A stretch of 64,000 bases of DNA, taken from contig NZ_JAHLQI010000002.1 of assembly GCF_018918345.1 (NCBI RefSeq), positions 124,001 through 188,000 on the forward strand. Direction: 5' to 3'. This DNA is from Butyricicoccus intestinisimiae (GTDB lineage Bacteria; Bacillota; Clostridia; Oscillospirales; Butyricicoccaceae). The notes under the pieces are model-generated. The model saw nothing but the letters and a program-made list of their open reading frames with translations, was not told the DNA's origin and made no database searches. Numbering within the stretch: the first letter of the stretch is position 1; each line of letters begins with the position of its first letter. The position numbers and the translations under genes are program-made. Shown here one piece after another: positions 15,165 through 22,384 of the stretch.

Positions 15165-15811
15165 GCTGCACAGCACAAAACCGCGTACTCTATCGCTTCT
15201 TGTGCATCTGCAACTTTTTCAGTCTGTAAACGTGTCAGAGCTGCTTCTATACAGCTTTTTATTTCGTCATTTTTCGTCATTCGGTTCAAATATAACCGGA
15301 GCTTTCGCTCAAAAATGAGCAGAAGCCCTTTGAAAACTACCGACACCGTTGTCGCAAGTTTTTGATGCTTCGGAAAATCTACTTGTAATAAGGGTGTCGC
15401 GCTTCACGACAGCCCTTACAGCTGAATAACATTTCGTTACTGAGTTCACCGGACCGCGCAAAGCTGCCATTTTGGCAGTATTGGCGGCTCAGAGCCAACA
15501 GAGTTATCCAAAGCACTGCCCCGAATTAGGGTGGTGGTTTTTCTCAGGCTTCCTTCACGCTTCAAAGGACCGAACGAAACGTTCACCCAGGTATCACTCG
15601 CAACTTTTCCGCCCGCTATGCCCGCTCTCCCGCCTGTATATGGTGTTTTCGTGTCAACATTTGTCAACATCTTGTGTTTATGAGGGGGCACTCCCTTTTT
15701 TCTCTGTGTGTAAATCGGCGCTGGATGGCGTAGGGTCGCCGGACGGGGGCACGGGGGGGATACTCCCCCATACAAAAAAGAGCAGTCCATGTGAGGGCTG
15801 CCCTTTTGCTT

Positions 15812-16066
15812 TTAATAGTTTTGATACACTTGTCCGCGATTTCCTGCGTCAATAACCGTGATGACAAGCCGATTATTGTCAATGGTGTAAATAACGCGAT
15901 ACGTTCCCACACGAAGCCGGAACAACCCGTCATTGCCTTGCAGCTGCTTCACATCCCCTTCGGGAAGTTTGCTGATTGCCCGTAACAAGCGCTCCTGTTG
16001 TGGTCTTGGCTGCTTGCGGATGAACTTTTGTGCTCGCTTCTCGATAACAATCTGATAGCTCGTAAT
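15812..16066 (-). pseudogene. RelE/ParE-type toxin gene without a start codon
   Basis: The frame encodes 84 residues beginning TSYQIVIEKRAQKFIRKQP and ending in IDAGNRGQVYQNY, a full-length RelE/ParE mRNA interferase fold with the usual RLRVGTYRVIYTI core. In the place of the expected ATG stands ATT (16064-16066), and no ATG, GTG or TTG occurs between the preceding in-frame stop and residue 26. The upstream antitoxin frame reads straight through this point. Both effects follow if the usual TTATGACG stop/start overlap lost three bases to become TTACG. It may be silent or weakly started from ATT. Confidence 0.75.
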
Positions 16067-16278
16067 GAAATTCCCAACTCATCCGCCAGTGATTGCAGCG
16101 GGATTGTATCATGCTTTTCTGGGTTTGTGTCGTTCAGGTATTCATGGTATAGCTGCTCACAGAATGCATCATCTGCTGTTTCATCCGCCAAAAGTCCCTG
16201 CAAATACGCCAAAACATAGCCCAATTTGTACTCTGGAACATCGTTTAACAGCTGCATACATTTGTCCTTGTTGCTCAT
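15949..16278 (-). CDS. Antitoxin partner of the RelE-type toxin, extended at its C-terminus
   Basis: The first 72 residues (MSNKDKCMQLLNDVPEYKLG... to DELGISL) look like the DUF-type antitoxins encoded just upstream of RelE genes in Clostridia: a helical dimerisation part with YVLAYLQGLLADETADDAFCEQLY. Such proteins normally stop at about this point with the toxin ATG overlapping. Here the frame continues 37 more residues in a frame overlapping the toxin gene, rich in Ser and Arg, and so probably an artefact of a three-base deletion. The neutralising region should still be present. Confidence 0.7.
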   Translation of the reverse strand: MSNKDKCMQLLNDVPEYKLGYVLAYLQGLLADETADDAFCEQLYHEYLNDTNPEKHDTIPLQSLADELGISLRAIRLLSRSEHKSSSASSQDHNRSACYGQSANFPKGM

Positions 16279-16349
16279 GGTACATGCTCCCTTCTATGGT
16301 CTCTGCTGTATATTTTCATCTCTGGCGGGCGCATCGTCCCGCCGGATGG

Positions 16350-16562
16350 TTAAATCTTCGTTCCGTCTTTAAAAGCAAACGAAAACGGCACAAATTCAGC
16401 GTCAAGAGCGGCTGCAATAACTCTAAGTTCTGGCTCTGTAAATGTTTCTCGTTTCAGTTTTTGATTAAAATTTGACGGTGTCATTTCTATTCTTCTGGCT
16501 AATTCTGCCTGACTGATTCCAGCATAGGCGGCAGCGGCTTTTATTCTTTGTTCCATTCCCAT
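16350..16562 (-). CDS. XRE-family DNA-binding protein of the island
   Basis: This 70-residue protein is one helix-turn-helix domain (AAAAYAGISQAELARRIEMTPSNFNQKLKRE) followed by a short tail. AGGAGG lies 9 nt before the ATG at 16562. It is divergent from the Rep-like gene at 16718. The 155 bp between them hold two direct copies of TTATTAAGCA (16631-16640 and 16665-16674), the second within the promoter of the Rep-like gene, so this protein is a likely repressor of that operon. Confidence 0.8.
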   Translation of the reverse strand: MGMEQRIKAAAAYAGISQAELARRIEMTPSNFNQKLKRETFTEPELRVIAAALDAEFVPFSFAFKDGTKI

Positions 16563-16630
16563 TTAATAGAACCTCCTAATATCTCGTATTATACAGCAAT
16601 GCCTTAACCATAGCAAGCGAATAAGAAAAT

Positions 16631-16686
16631 TTATTAAGCATATGATACACTAAACACTTGACGTTATTAAGCAAACGCTGTATACT
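16631..16686 (+). promoter_or_regulatory. Promoter and candidate operator of the Rep-like operon
   Basis: TTGACG (16658-16663) and TATACT (16681-16686) are at 17-nt spacing. TTATTAAGCA occurs at 16631-16640 and again at 16665-16674 between the -35 and -10, a plausible binding site for the divergent XRE protein. Confidence 0.7.
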
Positions 16687-16717
16687 GTAATCACCAACAG
16701 AAAAGAGGTGAACACAA

Positions 16718-17485
16718 ATGGCTGAAAACCGCGTGAATCCGCAAAACTTCTATGTGGTGCAGGGCTGGATGGTCTCGGGGCTGGGCTTGAAGGGAAACGA
16801 ACTCGCCGTATACGCCATTATTTACGGCTTTTCCCAAGCAGAACAGCAATATTACACAGGTTCAGCACAGTATCTTGCAGACTGGATAAAGAGCACAAAG
16901 AAAACCGCACTGGCAGCTCTTAAGTCTCTTGTAGAAAAGGGATGCATCGAAAAACGGGAACGCTTGGAGAATGGCGTGAAATTTTGTGACTACCGGTGTA
17001 AAAATTACACCACCCTAGAGAAAAATTTACACCACCCTAGGGAAAAAATTACACCGCCCCTAGGGAAAAAATTACACCACCCCAGTGTAAAAATTTCACC
17101 CCATAATATAGCAGATAAGATAGAAGATAATATAGCTGATACAGATACAGAAAAAGCCCCTGTTCTGTCTGCTGCCAAGCATCTTGGCTATATCTTCTGT
17201 GAAGTCTTTGGTGCAGAGAGCATAAGCAAGCGGCTGTTAACCAGCATGGACGAGACCTTGCAGGCGGGCGTAACAGAGAAGCGGATAGAATCCATGATAC
17301 GCAGTGCCAAGAACAAGCATCCGCGAGAGCCGGAATCTTACATAGCTGCCGGACTCAAGAAGCTGCGAGAGACAGCACCACAAGAACAGCCTGTCAGCTT
17401 CAAGCCGGAAGAGAAGCCGCTTGAGCCTTGGGAACAAGATTGGCTCAGGGAATTTCAATCCATGCAGAAGCAGCAAACCAGTTGA
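16718..17485 (+). CDS. Rep-like replication protein with winged-helix N-terminus and internal iterons
   Basis: This 255-residue protein has an N-terminal winged-helix domain (about residues 8-90: NFYVVQGWMVSGLGLKGNELAVYAIIYGFSQ..., ADWIKSTKKTALAALKSLVEKGCIEKRE) of the type found in phage replication initiators. A repetitive linker (95-135) and a C-terminal helical domain (145-215) with some likeness to DnaD/phage O proteins follow. The linker is encoded by about five 22-23-bp direct repeats, followed by AT-rich DNA: an origin inside the gene, as in lambda O. It leads an operon with two small genes. The initiator role is inferred from architecture. Confidence 0.7.
   Translation: MAENRVNPQNFYVVQGWMVSGLGLKGNELAVYAIIYGFSQAEQQYYTGSAQYLADWIKSTKKTALAALKSLVEKGCIEKRERLENGVKFCDYRCKNYTTLEKNLHHPREKITPPLGKKLHHPSVKISPHNIADKIEDNIADTDTEKAPVLSAAKHLGYIFCEVFGAESISKRLLTSMDETLQAGVTEKRIESMIRSAKNKHPREPESYIAAGLKKLRETAPQEQPVSFKPEEKPLEPWEQDWLREFQSMQKQQTS
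16995..17100. repeat. Iteron array inside the Rep-like gene (candidate replication origin 1)
   Basis: Four to five direct repeats of period 22-23 bp, consensus AAAAATTACACCACCCTAGG, lie at about 16999, 17021, 17044, 17067 and 17090 (the last degenerate). Directly after them, 17103-17155 is AT-rich (ATAATATAGCAGATAAGATA and similar), suitable as an unwinding element. Confidence 0.7.
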
Positions 17486-17553
17486 CGGGACAAGAGCAAG
17501 AAAAACTTTGACAGGTTTTTTTAACACAATACATTATGCAGGAGGATTTTTTT

Positions 17554-17778
17554 ATGAAGTACACCATGACAGCAAAGAACGAGCGGGACAACTACACCCG
17601 CCAGACCAAAACCAACACCGCTATGCTGGAAGCACGAGAGCGCATCAATTTCATGCTGGACAGCATCAGCACGCCGGATGAACTGCTTGGAATCGAAACA
17701 GGCATTGAAGAACTGTTCGAGGATTACGGCTATTCCTTCCGGTTTGAAAACGAGCAAGGGCATGAGGTGAACGCATGA
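17554..17778 (+). CDS. Small island protein of unknown function (74 residues)
   Basis: The start is ATG 17554, preceded by AGGAGG. The protein is hydrophilic, with a basic N-terminus (MKYTMTAKNERDNYTRQTKT) and a helical acidic C-terminus (DELLGIETGIEELFEDYGYSF). It follows the Rep-like gene by 68 bp and overlaps the next gene by ATGA, so the three are translated from one message. Not recognised; it could be a replication or copy-control accessory. Confidence 0.7.
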   Translation: MKYTMTAKNERDNYTRQTKTNTAMLEARERINFMLDSISTPDELLGIETGIEELFEDYGYSFRFENEQGHEVNA

Positions 17779-18026
17779 ACGACAAAGAACGGTATATCAT
17801 GCTGGGCTTGAACGACATTGCTTCATCGCTAAGCGAGTACATCAAATTCGCCATGTTTTCCGCCAAAACGGCATTGGAAGAACTGGAAAGCCCCAGAGCA
17901 GACCATACCCGTATCAAGACCGCCTTAGAAATCGTGTTGGATTATCTGAGACTTGCCACAGACAGAAACAACGAATTGCCGGGATGGCTTGATGATATGC
18001 GCAAAGAGCTGACCAAAAACGAATAG
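17775..18026 (+). CDS. Small helical island protein of unknown function (83 residues)
   Basis: The gene starts within the stop codon of the preceding one (ATGA at 17775-17778). The product is predicted all-helical, with no cysteines or clear motif (ERYIMLGLNDIASSLSEYIKFAMFSAKTALEELE...). It is the last gene of the Rep-like operon; a terminator follows at 18033-18068. Function unknown. Confidence 0.7.
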   Translation: MNDKERYIMLGLNDIASSLSEYIKFAMFSAKTALEELESPRADHTRIKTALEIVLDYLRLATDRNNELPGWLDDMRKELTKNE

Positions 18027-18032
18027 CCGCCA

Positions 18033-18068
18033 AGCACCCGCCGGAGTTCCTTCTTGGCGGGTGTTCTT
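18033..18068 (+). terminator. Terminator of the Rep-like operon
   Basis: The hairpin AGCACCCGCC...GGCGGGTGTT is followed by CTTCT, 5 nt past the stop codon. Confidence 0.7.
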
Positions 18069-18069
18069 C

Positions 18070-18187
18070 TACCGTTCCGGCGGGGCGTTCTGGGGCGTTT
18101 TCTCGGCGTTCACTCGGCGTTCGCTGCGCGTTCGCAACCGTTCGTTTTCGCGGTCAGAACGGGCATTTGAACGGTTTGGAACGGCAA
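18070..18187. repeat. CGTTC-rich repeat cluster
   Basis: In this gene-free stretch the pentamer CGTTC (or GAACG) occurs about ten times in 115 bp, several times as GGCGTTC, GCGTTC or CCGTTC. The spacing is irregular (10-13 bp for the central ones). It lies between the Rep operon terminator and the next gene; a protein-binding array or single-strand origin is conceivable. Confidence 0.5.
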
Positions 18188-18233
18188 AACCAGCCTTTTT
18201 TAACCATCATTCCATAGGGAAGGGGATACCTCT

Positions 18234-19220
18234 ATGAACATACTCAAGAATATACTTCCGTTTGCTGCCCTGCTGGCGGCTGGGTGCTGCATGGCTGCCG
18301 TGCCCATCTCTGCCGGACTGGGCGCGGATATGCTCGCAGGCATCGGCATTCTGTTCCTGCTGTGCAATCCGTTCCGGCTGCTGCGCCGCCTGAGTGCCCG
18401 CCTGCGGGCTTGTATCGCTTGCATGGTGATTCTTATTCTGTGTGCGGTGCAATTGCCCGTGCTCGCGCTGTGTGTCCGCGTATACCTGATACTGACAGCG
18501 GTTTGCATTGCTGCTGTGTGCCGTGTCTGCTGGGCAGACTGGCGGGCGGCGGAGCTGGTCAAGCAGTCGCCGGAAGTAGACCGGATTCTCGAACACCTGT
18601 ATTATCACGGGGAATTTGAAGCGCGGGACGCTTGGACACAATACGGCTGTCGGGAAACACGTTCTCTGCTTCGGCAGGCGGCGGGCGTAGAAGTCCCTGA
18701 GAGCCTGATAGCGTCAAGTTATATGCCCGTGTATTGTCTTGGGTATCTGCACGGCTGCAAGGGCGTAGAAGAGCTGTCAGAGCAGCTATCCCAGCTTGAC
18801 GGCGTACAAGAACGCTTTGACAAGCTGCACGACAAAGCACAAGACATGCAGGACGGCTTGAACGAGCTGAACCAAGAAGTTTCTAAGCTGTATGCTGAGA
18901 ATCAAAGTCTGTACACAGAGAATCGACAACTGGAAGCACGGGAAGCGGAATACCGGCAAGCACTGGCAGCTTCGGATGCCGTTATTCAGCAATTGCAGGA
19001 AGAACTAAGCCAGCTGGGGACAGCGCGGACAGTCTCCCCAGACTTGGAGACTCCGGAAGAAGCACCCGCCCCAAATCAGGGCAACCAAGACAGCGAAATC
19101 TTGCGGCTGTTTGAATCCGGCATGAGCTTGTCTCAGATTGGTAAGCAGTTCGGCATCTCGAAAACGTCCGCATACACCGCCAAGGAACGCGCCAAGAAAG
19201 CCCAAGCCCAACCAGCATAG
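18234..19220 (+). CDS. Membrane-anchored coiled-coil protein with a C-terminal helix-turn-helix
   Basis: This 328-residue protein has three or four hydrophobic segments in the first 105 residues, a soluble helical part, a heptad-like coiled coil (about residues 180-260, rich in Leu, Gln and Glu: LSQLDGVQERFDKLHDKAQDMQDGL...), a proline-rich hinge, and a last 40-residue domain EILRLFESGMSLSQIGKQFGISKTSAYTAKERAK that looks like the DNA-binding helix-turn-helix of Hin-type resolvases. The union of membrane anchor and DNA-binding end is unusual. It could tether island DNA to the membrane. No family recognised. Confidence 0.75.
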   Translation: MNILKNILPFAALLAAGCCMAAVPISAGLGADMLAGIGILFLLCNPFRLLRRLSARLRACIACMVILILCAVQLPVLALCVRVYLILTAVCIAAVCRVCWADWRAAELVKQSPEVDRILEHLYYHGEFEARDAWTQYGCRETRSLLRQAAGVEVPESLIASSYMPVYCLGYLHGCKGVEELSEQLSQLDGVQERFDKLHDKAQDMQDGLNELNQEVSKLYAENQSLYTENRQLEAREAEYRQALAASDAVIQQLQEELSQLGTARTVSPDLETPEEAPAPNQGNQDSEILRLFESGMSLSQIGKQFGISKTSAYTAKERAKKAQAQPA

Positions 19221-19227
19221 CCACAAA

Positions 19228-19275
19228 TGAAAAGCACCTCTGTTCCGGCTCTCCCGCCAGATACAGGGGTGTTTC
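19228..19275. terminator. Terminator between convergent island genes
   Basis: The hairpin AGCACCTCTGT...ACAGGGGTGTTT follows the coiled-coil gene and ends in a short T run. It may serve both convergent transcripts. Confidence 0.6.
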
Positions 19276-19293
19276 TCGTTGTTCGCTCTCAGT

Positions 19294-19695
19294 TCACAGC
19301 CGTTTGCGGTACTGCTGCACAAGCCGTTTGCAATAGCTGCTCTGTACACCTTGTGCTCTCCCGATAGAATTCCATGATTCCCCTTTGCAGCGGGAAACCA
19401 AAATATCCCACACGCGCGGCGCATTCGGTCTCTCATCTTCCCAGCAATAGCCATAGAACGGGTGATATATGCGGTCGATGAGCTGCCATTCTCGCGCTTT
19501 CACCTCTCGTTCCAGTTCGTCCAGCGCGGCGATACGGTCAAAAACGCGGTCACTATGTCCGCCCTTCGTCCGCCCGCAAGAGATGCCGGAAGTTCCAAGC
19601 AATGACCGTTCTTTCAGCTCCCGCCAGCGTTTGCGCAAGCGTTCCAGCTCTTTGATGCCCTGCAAGACCTGTTCAAACTCTTCCGCCGTTACCAT
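19294..19695 (-). CDS. Phage-type sigma-like/ArpU-like regulator (tentative)
   Basis: This 133-residue protein has a helical N-terminus rich in Glu and Arg (EEFEQVLQGIKELERLRKRWRELKERS), a middle part FDRIAALDELEREVKAREWQLIDRIY, and a C-terminal helix-turn-helix-like part ending GESWNSIGRAQGVQSSYCKRLVQQYRKRL. This order is typical of late-gene activators of phages and satellites (ArpU/RinA or sigma-70-like). It is the last gene of the leftward primase-VapE-... series and overlaps its upstream neighbour by 23 bp. The call is by pattern only. Confidence 0.55.
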   Translation of the reverse strand: MVTAEEFEQVLQGIKELERLRKRWRELKERSLLGTSGISCGRTKGGHSDRVFDRIAALDELEREVKAREWQLIDRIYHPFYGYCWEDERPNAPRVWDILVSRCKGESWNSIGRAQGVQSSYCKRLVQQYRKRL

Positions 19696-20143
19696 CGTGC
19701 CAGCCCTCTTCTTTCGTCCATGTCATGCCTTCCGCCCTGAGCTGCCGTTCCAGCTCTTCCGCGTGTCGGCACAAACTCATCGTCATAGTATGAAACAGCT
19801 GCTTGCATGTGCTGTCTGTCTCCAAGTGATAGTTTCCGTTTGTCCGTTCGATTTCCTCTTGCAGCTGCTCCCAGCGTTCTATCTTGCTGGGGATATGATT
19901 TTCTGCGATGCCGCGACAACGCACGCACCGCTTGGCTTCCCTGTAAAACTTCGGGTCATCGGTCAGTTCTCCAATGTACCGACACGCCGCGCCCAACAGC
20001 GTGATGAGATGCTCCCCGCTTGCCATGCCGTCAAGCAATCGCTGTTTTTCCTGCTGAGAAGTGAGGGCGTCACTTTTCCCCTCGCTGCGAATTTCAGAAC
20101 TTTTTCTTAATTTAAGAGCCGGAAACGCATTGTTTTTATCCAT
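19673..20143 (-). CDS. Island protein of unknown function (156 residues)
   Basis: The start is ATG 20143, with AAAGGTG 7 nt upstream. The protein is hydrophilic and helical, with a CVRC pair in the middle (KRCVRCRGIAENHIPSKIERWEQLQEE) that could bind a metal or be structural, and a C-terminal part rich in Trp and Gly. It overlaps the sigma-like gene downstream. Upstream lies the candidate origin (20160-20405). Not recognised. Confidence 0.65.
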   Translation of the reverse strand: MDKNNAFPALKLRKSSEIRSEGKSDALTSQQEKQRLLDGMASGEHLITLLGAACRYIGELTDDPKFYREAKRCVRCRGIAENHIPSKIERWEQLQEEIERTNGNYHLETDSTCKQLFHTMTMSLCRHAEELERQLRAEGMTWTKEEGWHDGNGGRV

Positions 20144-20159
20144 TTTCAACACCTTTCAA

Positions 20160-20405
20160 AAATAAAGAAGTGAGGGAGTGAGGAGTGAGGTGTGTTTTGT
20201 AAACTTATATACTATATATATCACACACAATATACTCTATTCTTTCACGTTTATAGTATATTTCCCTCACTTCCCTTCACTTCCTGTTTCATGTTCCGTT
20301 TTCACGCCGTTTAGAAGCAAATCCTATGTTTTTCCGCACTGTTTTATTGCGAATTTGAGAAGTGAGGGGAAAAAATCCACCTCACTTTTTCTCATTTGCC
20401 TCACT
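20160..20405. promoter_or_regulatory. Candidate replication origin 2 (SaPI-type)
   Basis: Three direct AGTGAGG iterons (20169-20175, 20177-20183, 20184-20190) face CCTCACT (20265-20271) and CCTTCACT (20274-20281) across about 70 bp of AT-rich DNA (20195-20263, with TATATACTATATATAT-like sequence). Further copies occur at 20361-20367, 20380-20386 and 20399-20405, the last two in the end of the VapE gene. Iterons on both sides of an AT-rich core beside the helicase gene is the known SaPI origin design. Confidence 0.75.
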
Positions 20406-21770
20406 TGTTTCATATGTCTCATCGAAAATGACCCGCCGTGCAGGGACAGTGTACCGGAAAGAGCCGTCCAGTCTCCGGTACCGTTTCGGTATGCTTGAGT
20501 CGCGAGTTTTCTCATAACCCATGTTTCGCAAGGCTTTTCCTATCGCTGATGTGTTCTTGATTTCCAGCATGAGCGCGATTTCTGACGGCGTGCGTTCCTG
20601 CCATGTATCAGGGTCAGAATCCCAGTCCAGCAAGTCGCGGACAATCTGTTCCTCTGTGAACACGCTGCGGAACTGCTCAGAATCTGTAATCACGTTTTGC
20701 AGTTCCTGTTGTGTGAGTCGGAAATCATTCGGATTTTCCCGATAAGCGTCATAGACTTCTGCCCAGAGCCGGTTTATATCCAACTGCTTCAGGCGGGAGA
20801 GATCAACGTCTACGATAGGCAGGACGACAAACCGCCGTCCCGCTTCTCGCAAAAAGTCCGGTTCATTGACCGTTCCAGCATAACAGGTCAGGCGCGGATA
20901 ATCACATGCTGCTGCACTGTATGGTGCGCGGACACGGTCGGATTTGTTGGTCAGGAATGCCTTGAGCCGGTCAACGTCTTTCTTGCGGGTCGTTCCTTCC
21001 AGCTCGCCCAATTCGCAAATCCAACAGGATGTATTTTGCAATACGTCATCTTTATTTGATGGGTCCATGCTGCACCCTTCCAGAAAATACGGCTGCAGCT
21101 GTTTTGGGCTGCATAACTGCCGGAAGAACGAGGTTTTGCCCGCTCCCTGCTGCTTACTCTGCAAGACCAGAACGAAATCCGCGCCATATCTGCCGTGCTC
21201 GTTATGTGCCATAGCCACGCACTGCACCAGCCATTTAGAAAACAAATGGCAATATTGCTCTCGCTGGGCTTCCGTCACATCATTCCCGAATTGCAGGCAG
21301 GAAAATACATCCACTACGGTTTCGCCGCGCTGTTCCGGCAAGACATGATGGCGTTTGGATTGCTGCTGTAGATACTGCCGGACTGGGTTCACGCGGTGTG
21401 CGTCTGCCAGTGTTTTTATCCATTTCTGCACCTGTTTGTCATTGGTTCGGATGCCCTCACGCGTACAGCGGTCTTGCAGCTCCACACAGAATGCATCCAC
21501 TGCGCCGTCCATGCTGAACCGCTCTTGAATGTCCGGCGGAAGCAGATAGACACGCCGGACAATATCTCGTTGTACAGGGATGCCCTGCATCCGGCATAGG
21601 GCTTCAAAGTTGGAATATGTAGCCTGTAAGCGCGGCTTTCCGTTCTTATCCATGGTAAAATCTGGATACGGGCACACGGGTTCTTGTTCCGGTGCCTGCG
21701 CCAGCAGTTCGGCTTGTTCCTCTTCTGTCAGGGCTTCGGTAATGTCAAAGTCGCTGCATTCGTTGTTCAA
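20382..21770 (-). CDS. Virulence-associated E (VapE) family helicase
   Basis: This 462-residue protein belongs to the VapE/superfamily-3-like ATPases, the replicative helicases of many phage satellites. A Walker A motif (QSKQQGAGKTS, 204-214) is followed by a Walker B/sensor region (CWICELGELEGTTRKKDVDRLKAFLT) and the typical YAGTVNEPDFLREAGRRFVVLPI block. The C-terminal 80 residues look like a winged helix. The gene overlaps the primase gene upstream by 26 bp, so the two products are probably made together. Its 3' end carries two of the AGTGAGG iterons of the neighbouring origin. Confidence 0.88.
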   Translation of the reverse strand: MNNECSDFDITEALTEEEQAELLAQAPEQEPVCPYPDFTMDKNGKPRLQATYSNFEALCRMQGIPVQRDIVRRVYLLPPDIQERFSMDGAVDAFCVELQDRCTREGIRTNDKQVQKWIKTLADAHRVNPVRQYLQQQSKRHHVLPEQRGETVVDVFSCLQFGNDVTEAQREQYCHLFSKWLVQCVAMAHNEHGRYGADFVLVLQSKQQGAGKTSFFRQLCSPKQLQPYFLEGCSMDPSNKDDVLQNTSCWICELGELEGTTRKKDVDRLKAFLTNKSDRVRAPYSAAACDYPRLTCYAGTVNEPDFLREAGRRFVVLPIVDVDLSRLKQLDINRLWAEVYDAYRENPNDFRLTQQELQNVITDSEQFRSVFTEEQIVRDLLDWDSDPDTWQERTPSEIALMLEIKNTSAIGKALRNMGYEKTRDSSIPKRYRRLDGSFRYTVPARRVIFDETYETSEANEKK

Positions 21771-22329
21771 TAGCGTTCACCTCATTTCTATGTGTCTGAA
21801 AAAACGCGGTCTTTTGTGCCCTGTCTCCGTTCAATTGGTCGAGACAGCAGCCGATATAGTCTTGCTTGTGCACGGCTTCCAAAAACCGCGGGTCAAGTTT
21901 TGTCAGGTCGTCCGGTGTTTGCGGGGCGTATTGCTCCCGCCAGCTGGACAAGATTCTGTAATAGGAACTCAGCGTCACCCATGCCCGCGTTTCCCAAGCG
22001 TCCAGTGCCTGTGTGAGGGCTTGCTTCTTGCGCCGCTGTTCGGCTGCCTGCCGCTGTTTCCTGCGCTCCTGTGGGGTCGCTGCGCGCCCAATGGTCAAGC
22101 CCAAGCCGTACCGGTTGTTCAGCTCTTTGGCTGCGTCTACGGGCGGGAGACCCAACAGCTTAGCGACAAGGTCGATTACATCCCCGTGCTCGCCGCACGT
22201 GAAGCATTGGAAGCCGTTGGGGTATAATTTCATGGATGGATGCCGGTCTGCGCCATGAAACGGACAGTGCACCATGCCGCCGCGCCCGAATCGAACGCCG
22301 TAATCCCGCGCCGCCTGTTCCAGCGGCAC
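21745..22329 (-). CDS. CHC2 zinc-finger DNA primase-like protein
   Basis: This protein of about 194 residues has the primase zinc-ribbon CPFHGADRHPSMKLY...FQCFTCGEHGDVIDLV near its N-terminus, followed by a basic helical region (QERRKQRQAAEQRRKKQ). No TOPRIM catalytic domain follows, so it may load or assist the VapE helicase rather than make primers alone. The start is uncertain: GTG 22329 is used here, but the frame stays open further upstream and an ACG (22356-22358) well spaced from GGTGAG would add a typical DIFSDIRARV start. It overlaps the VapE gene. Confidence 0.8.
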   Translation of the reverse strand: MPLEQAARDYGVRFGRGGMVHCPFHGADRHPSMKLYPNGFQCFTCGEHGDVIDLVAKLLGLPPVDAAKELNNRYGLGLTIGRAATPQERRKQRQAAEQRRKKQALTQALDAWETRAWVTLSSYYRILSSWREQYAPQTPDDLTKLDPRFLEAVHKQDYIGCCLDQLNGDRAQKTAFFQTHRNEVNAIEQRMQRL

Positions 22330-22384
22330 ACGGGCGCGAATGTCTGAGAAAATGTCCGTGAAAACTCACCGTCCATTCCCCAGC

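Larger units (their letters stand above)
14855..15811. other. Junction and left arm of the island without convincing genes
   Basis: This 957-bp stretch holds a probable terminator after the FUSC gene (14865-14905), the tRNA-type terminator (14934-14970), the left att repeat (14973-15019), three GGGACA-type arm motifs (15121-15164) and a hairpin AAGGG-TGTCG...CGACA-CCCTT (15393-15420). A 45-codon leftward frame (15143-15280, MTKNDEIKSC...) exists but lacks a ribosome site and runs into the arm motifs. From 15440 to 15800 both strands stay open over 100 codons with proline/arginine-rich products of no recognisable family; I regard this as non-coding. Confidence 0.5.

Noticed and set aside
15143-15280. 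A 45-codon leftward gene near the left att site
   Set aside because: It lacks a ribosome site and its last codons are the integrase arm motifs; support is too weak to annotate.
15446-15855. Protein genes on either strand at the left end of the island
   Set aside because: There is no ribosome site or recognisable domain, and both strands are open at once; I treated the region as non-coding.
16718-17485. The Rep-like protein as a conjugation or relaxase protein
   Set aside because: There is no HUH or other relaxase motif; the winged helix plus internal iterons fits a replication initiator better.
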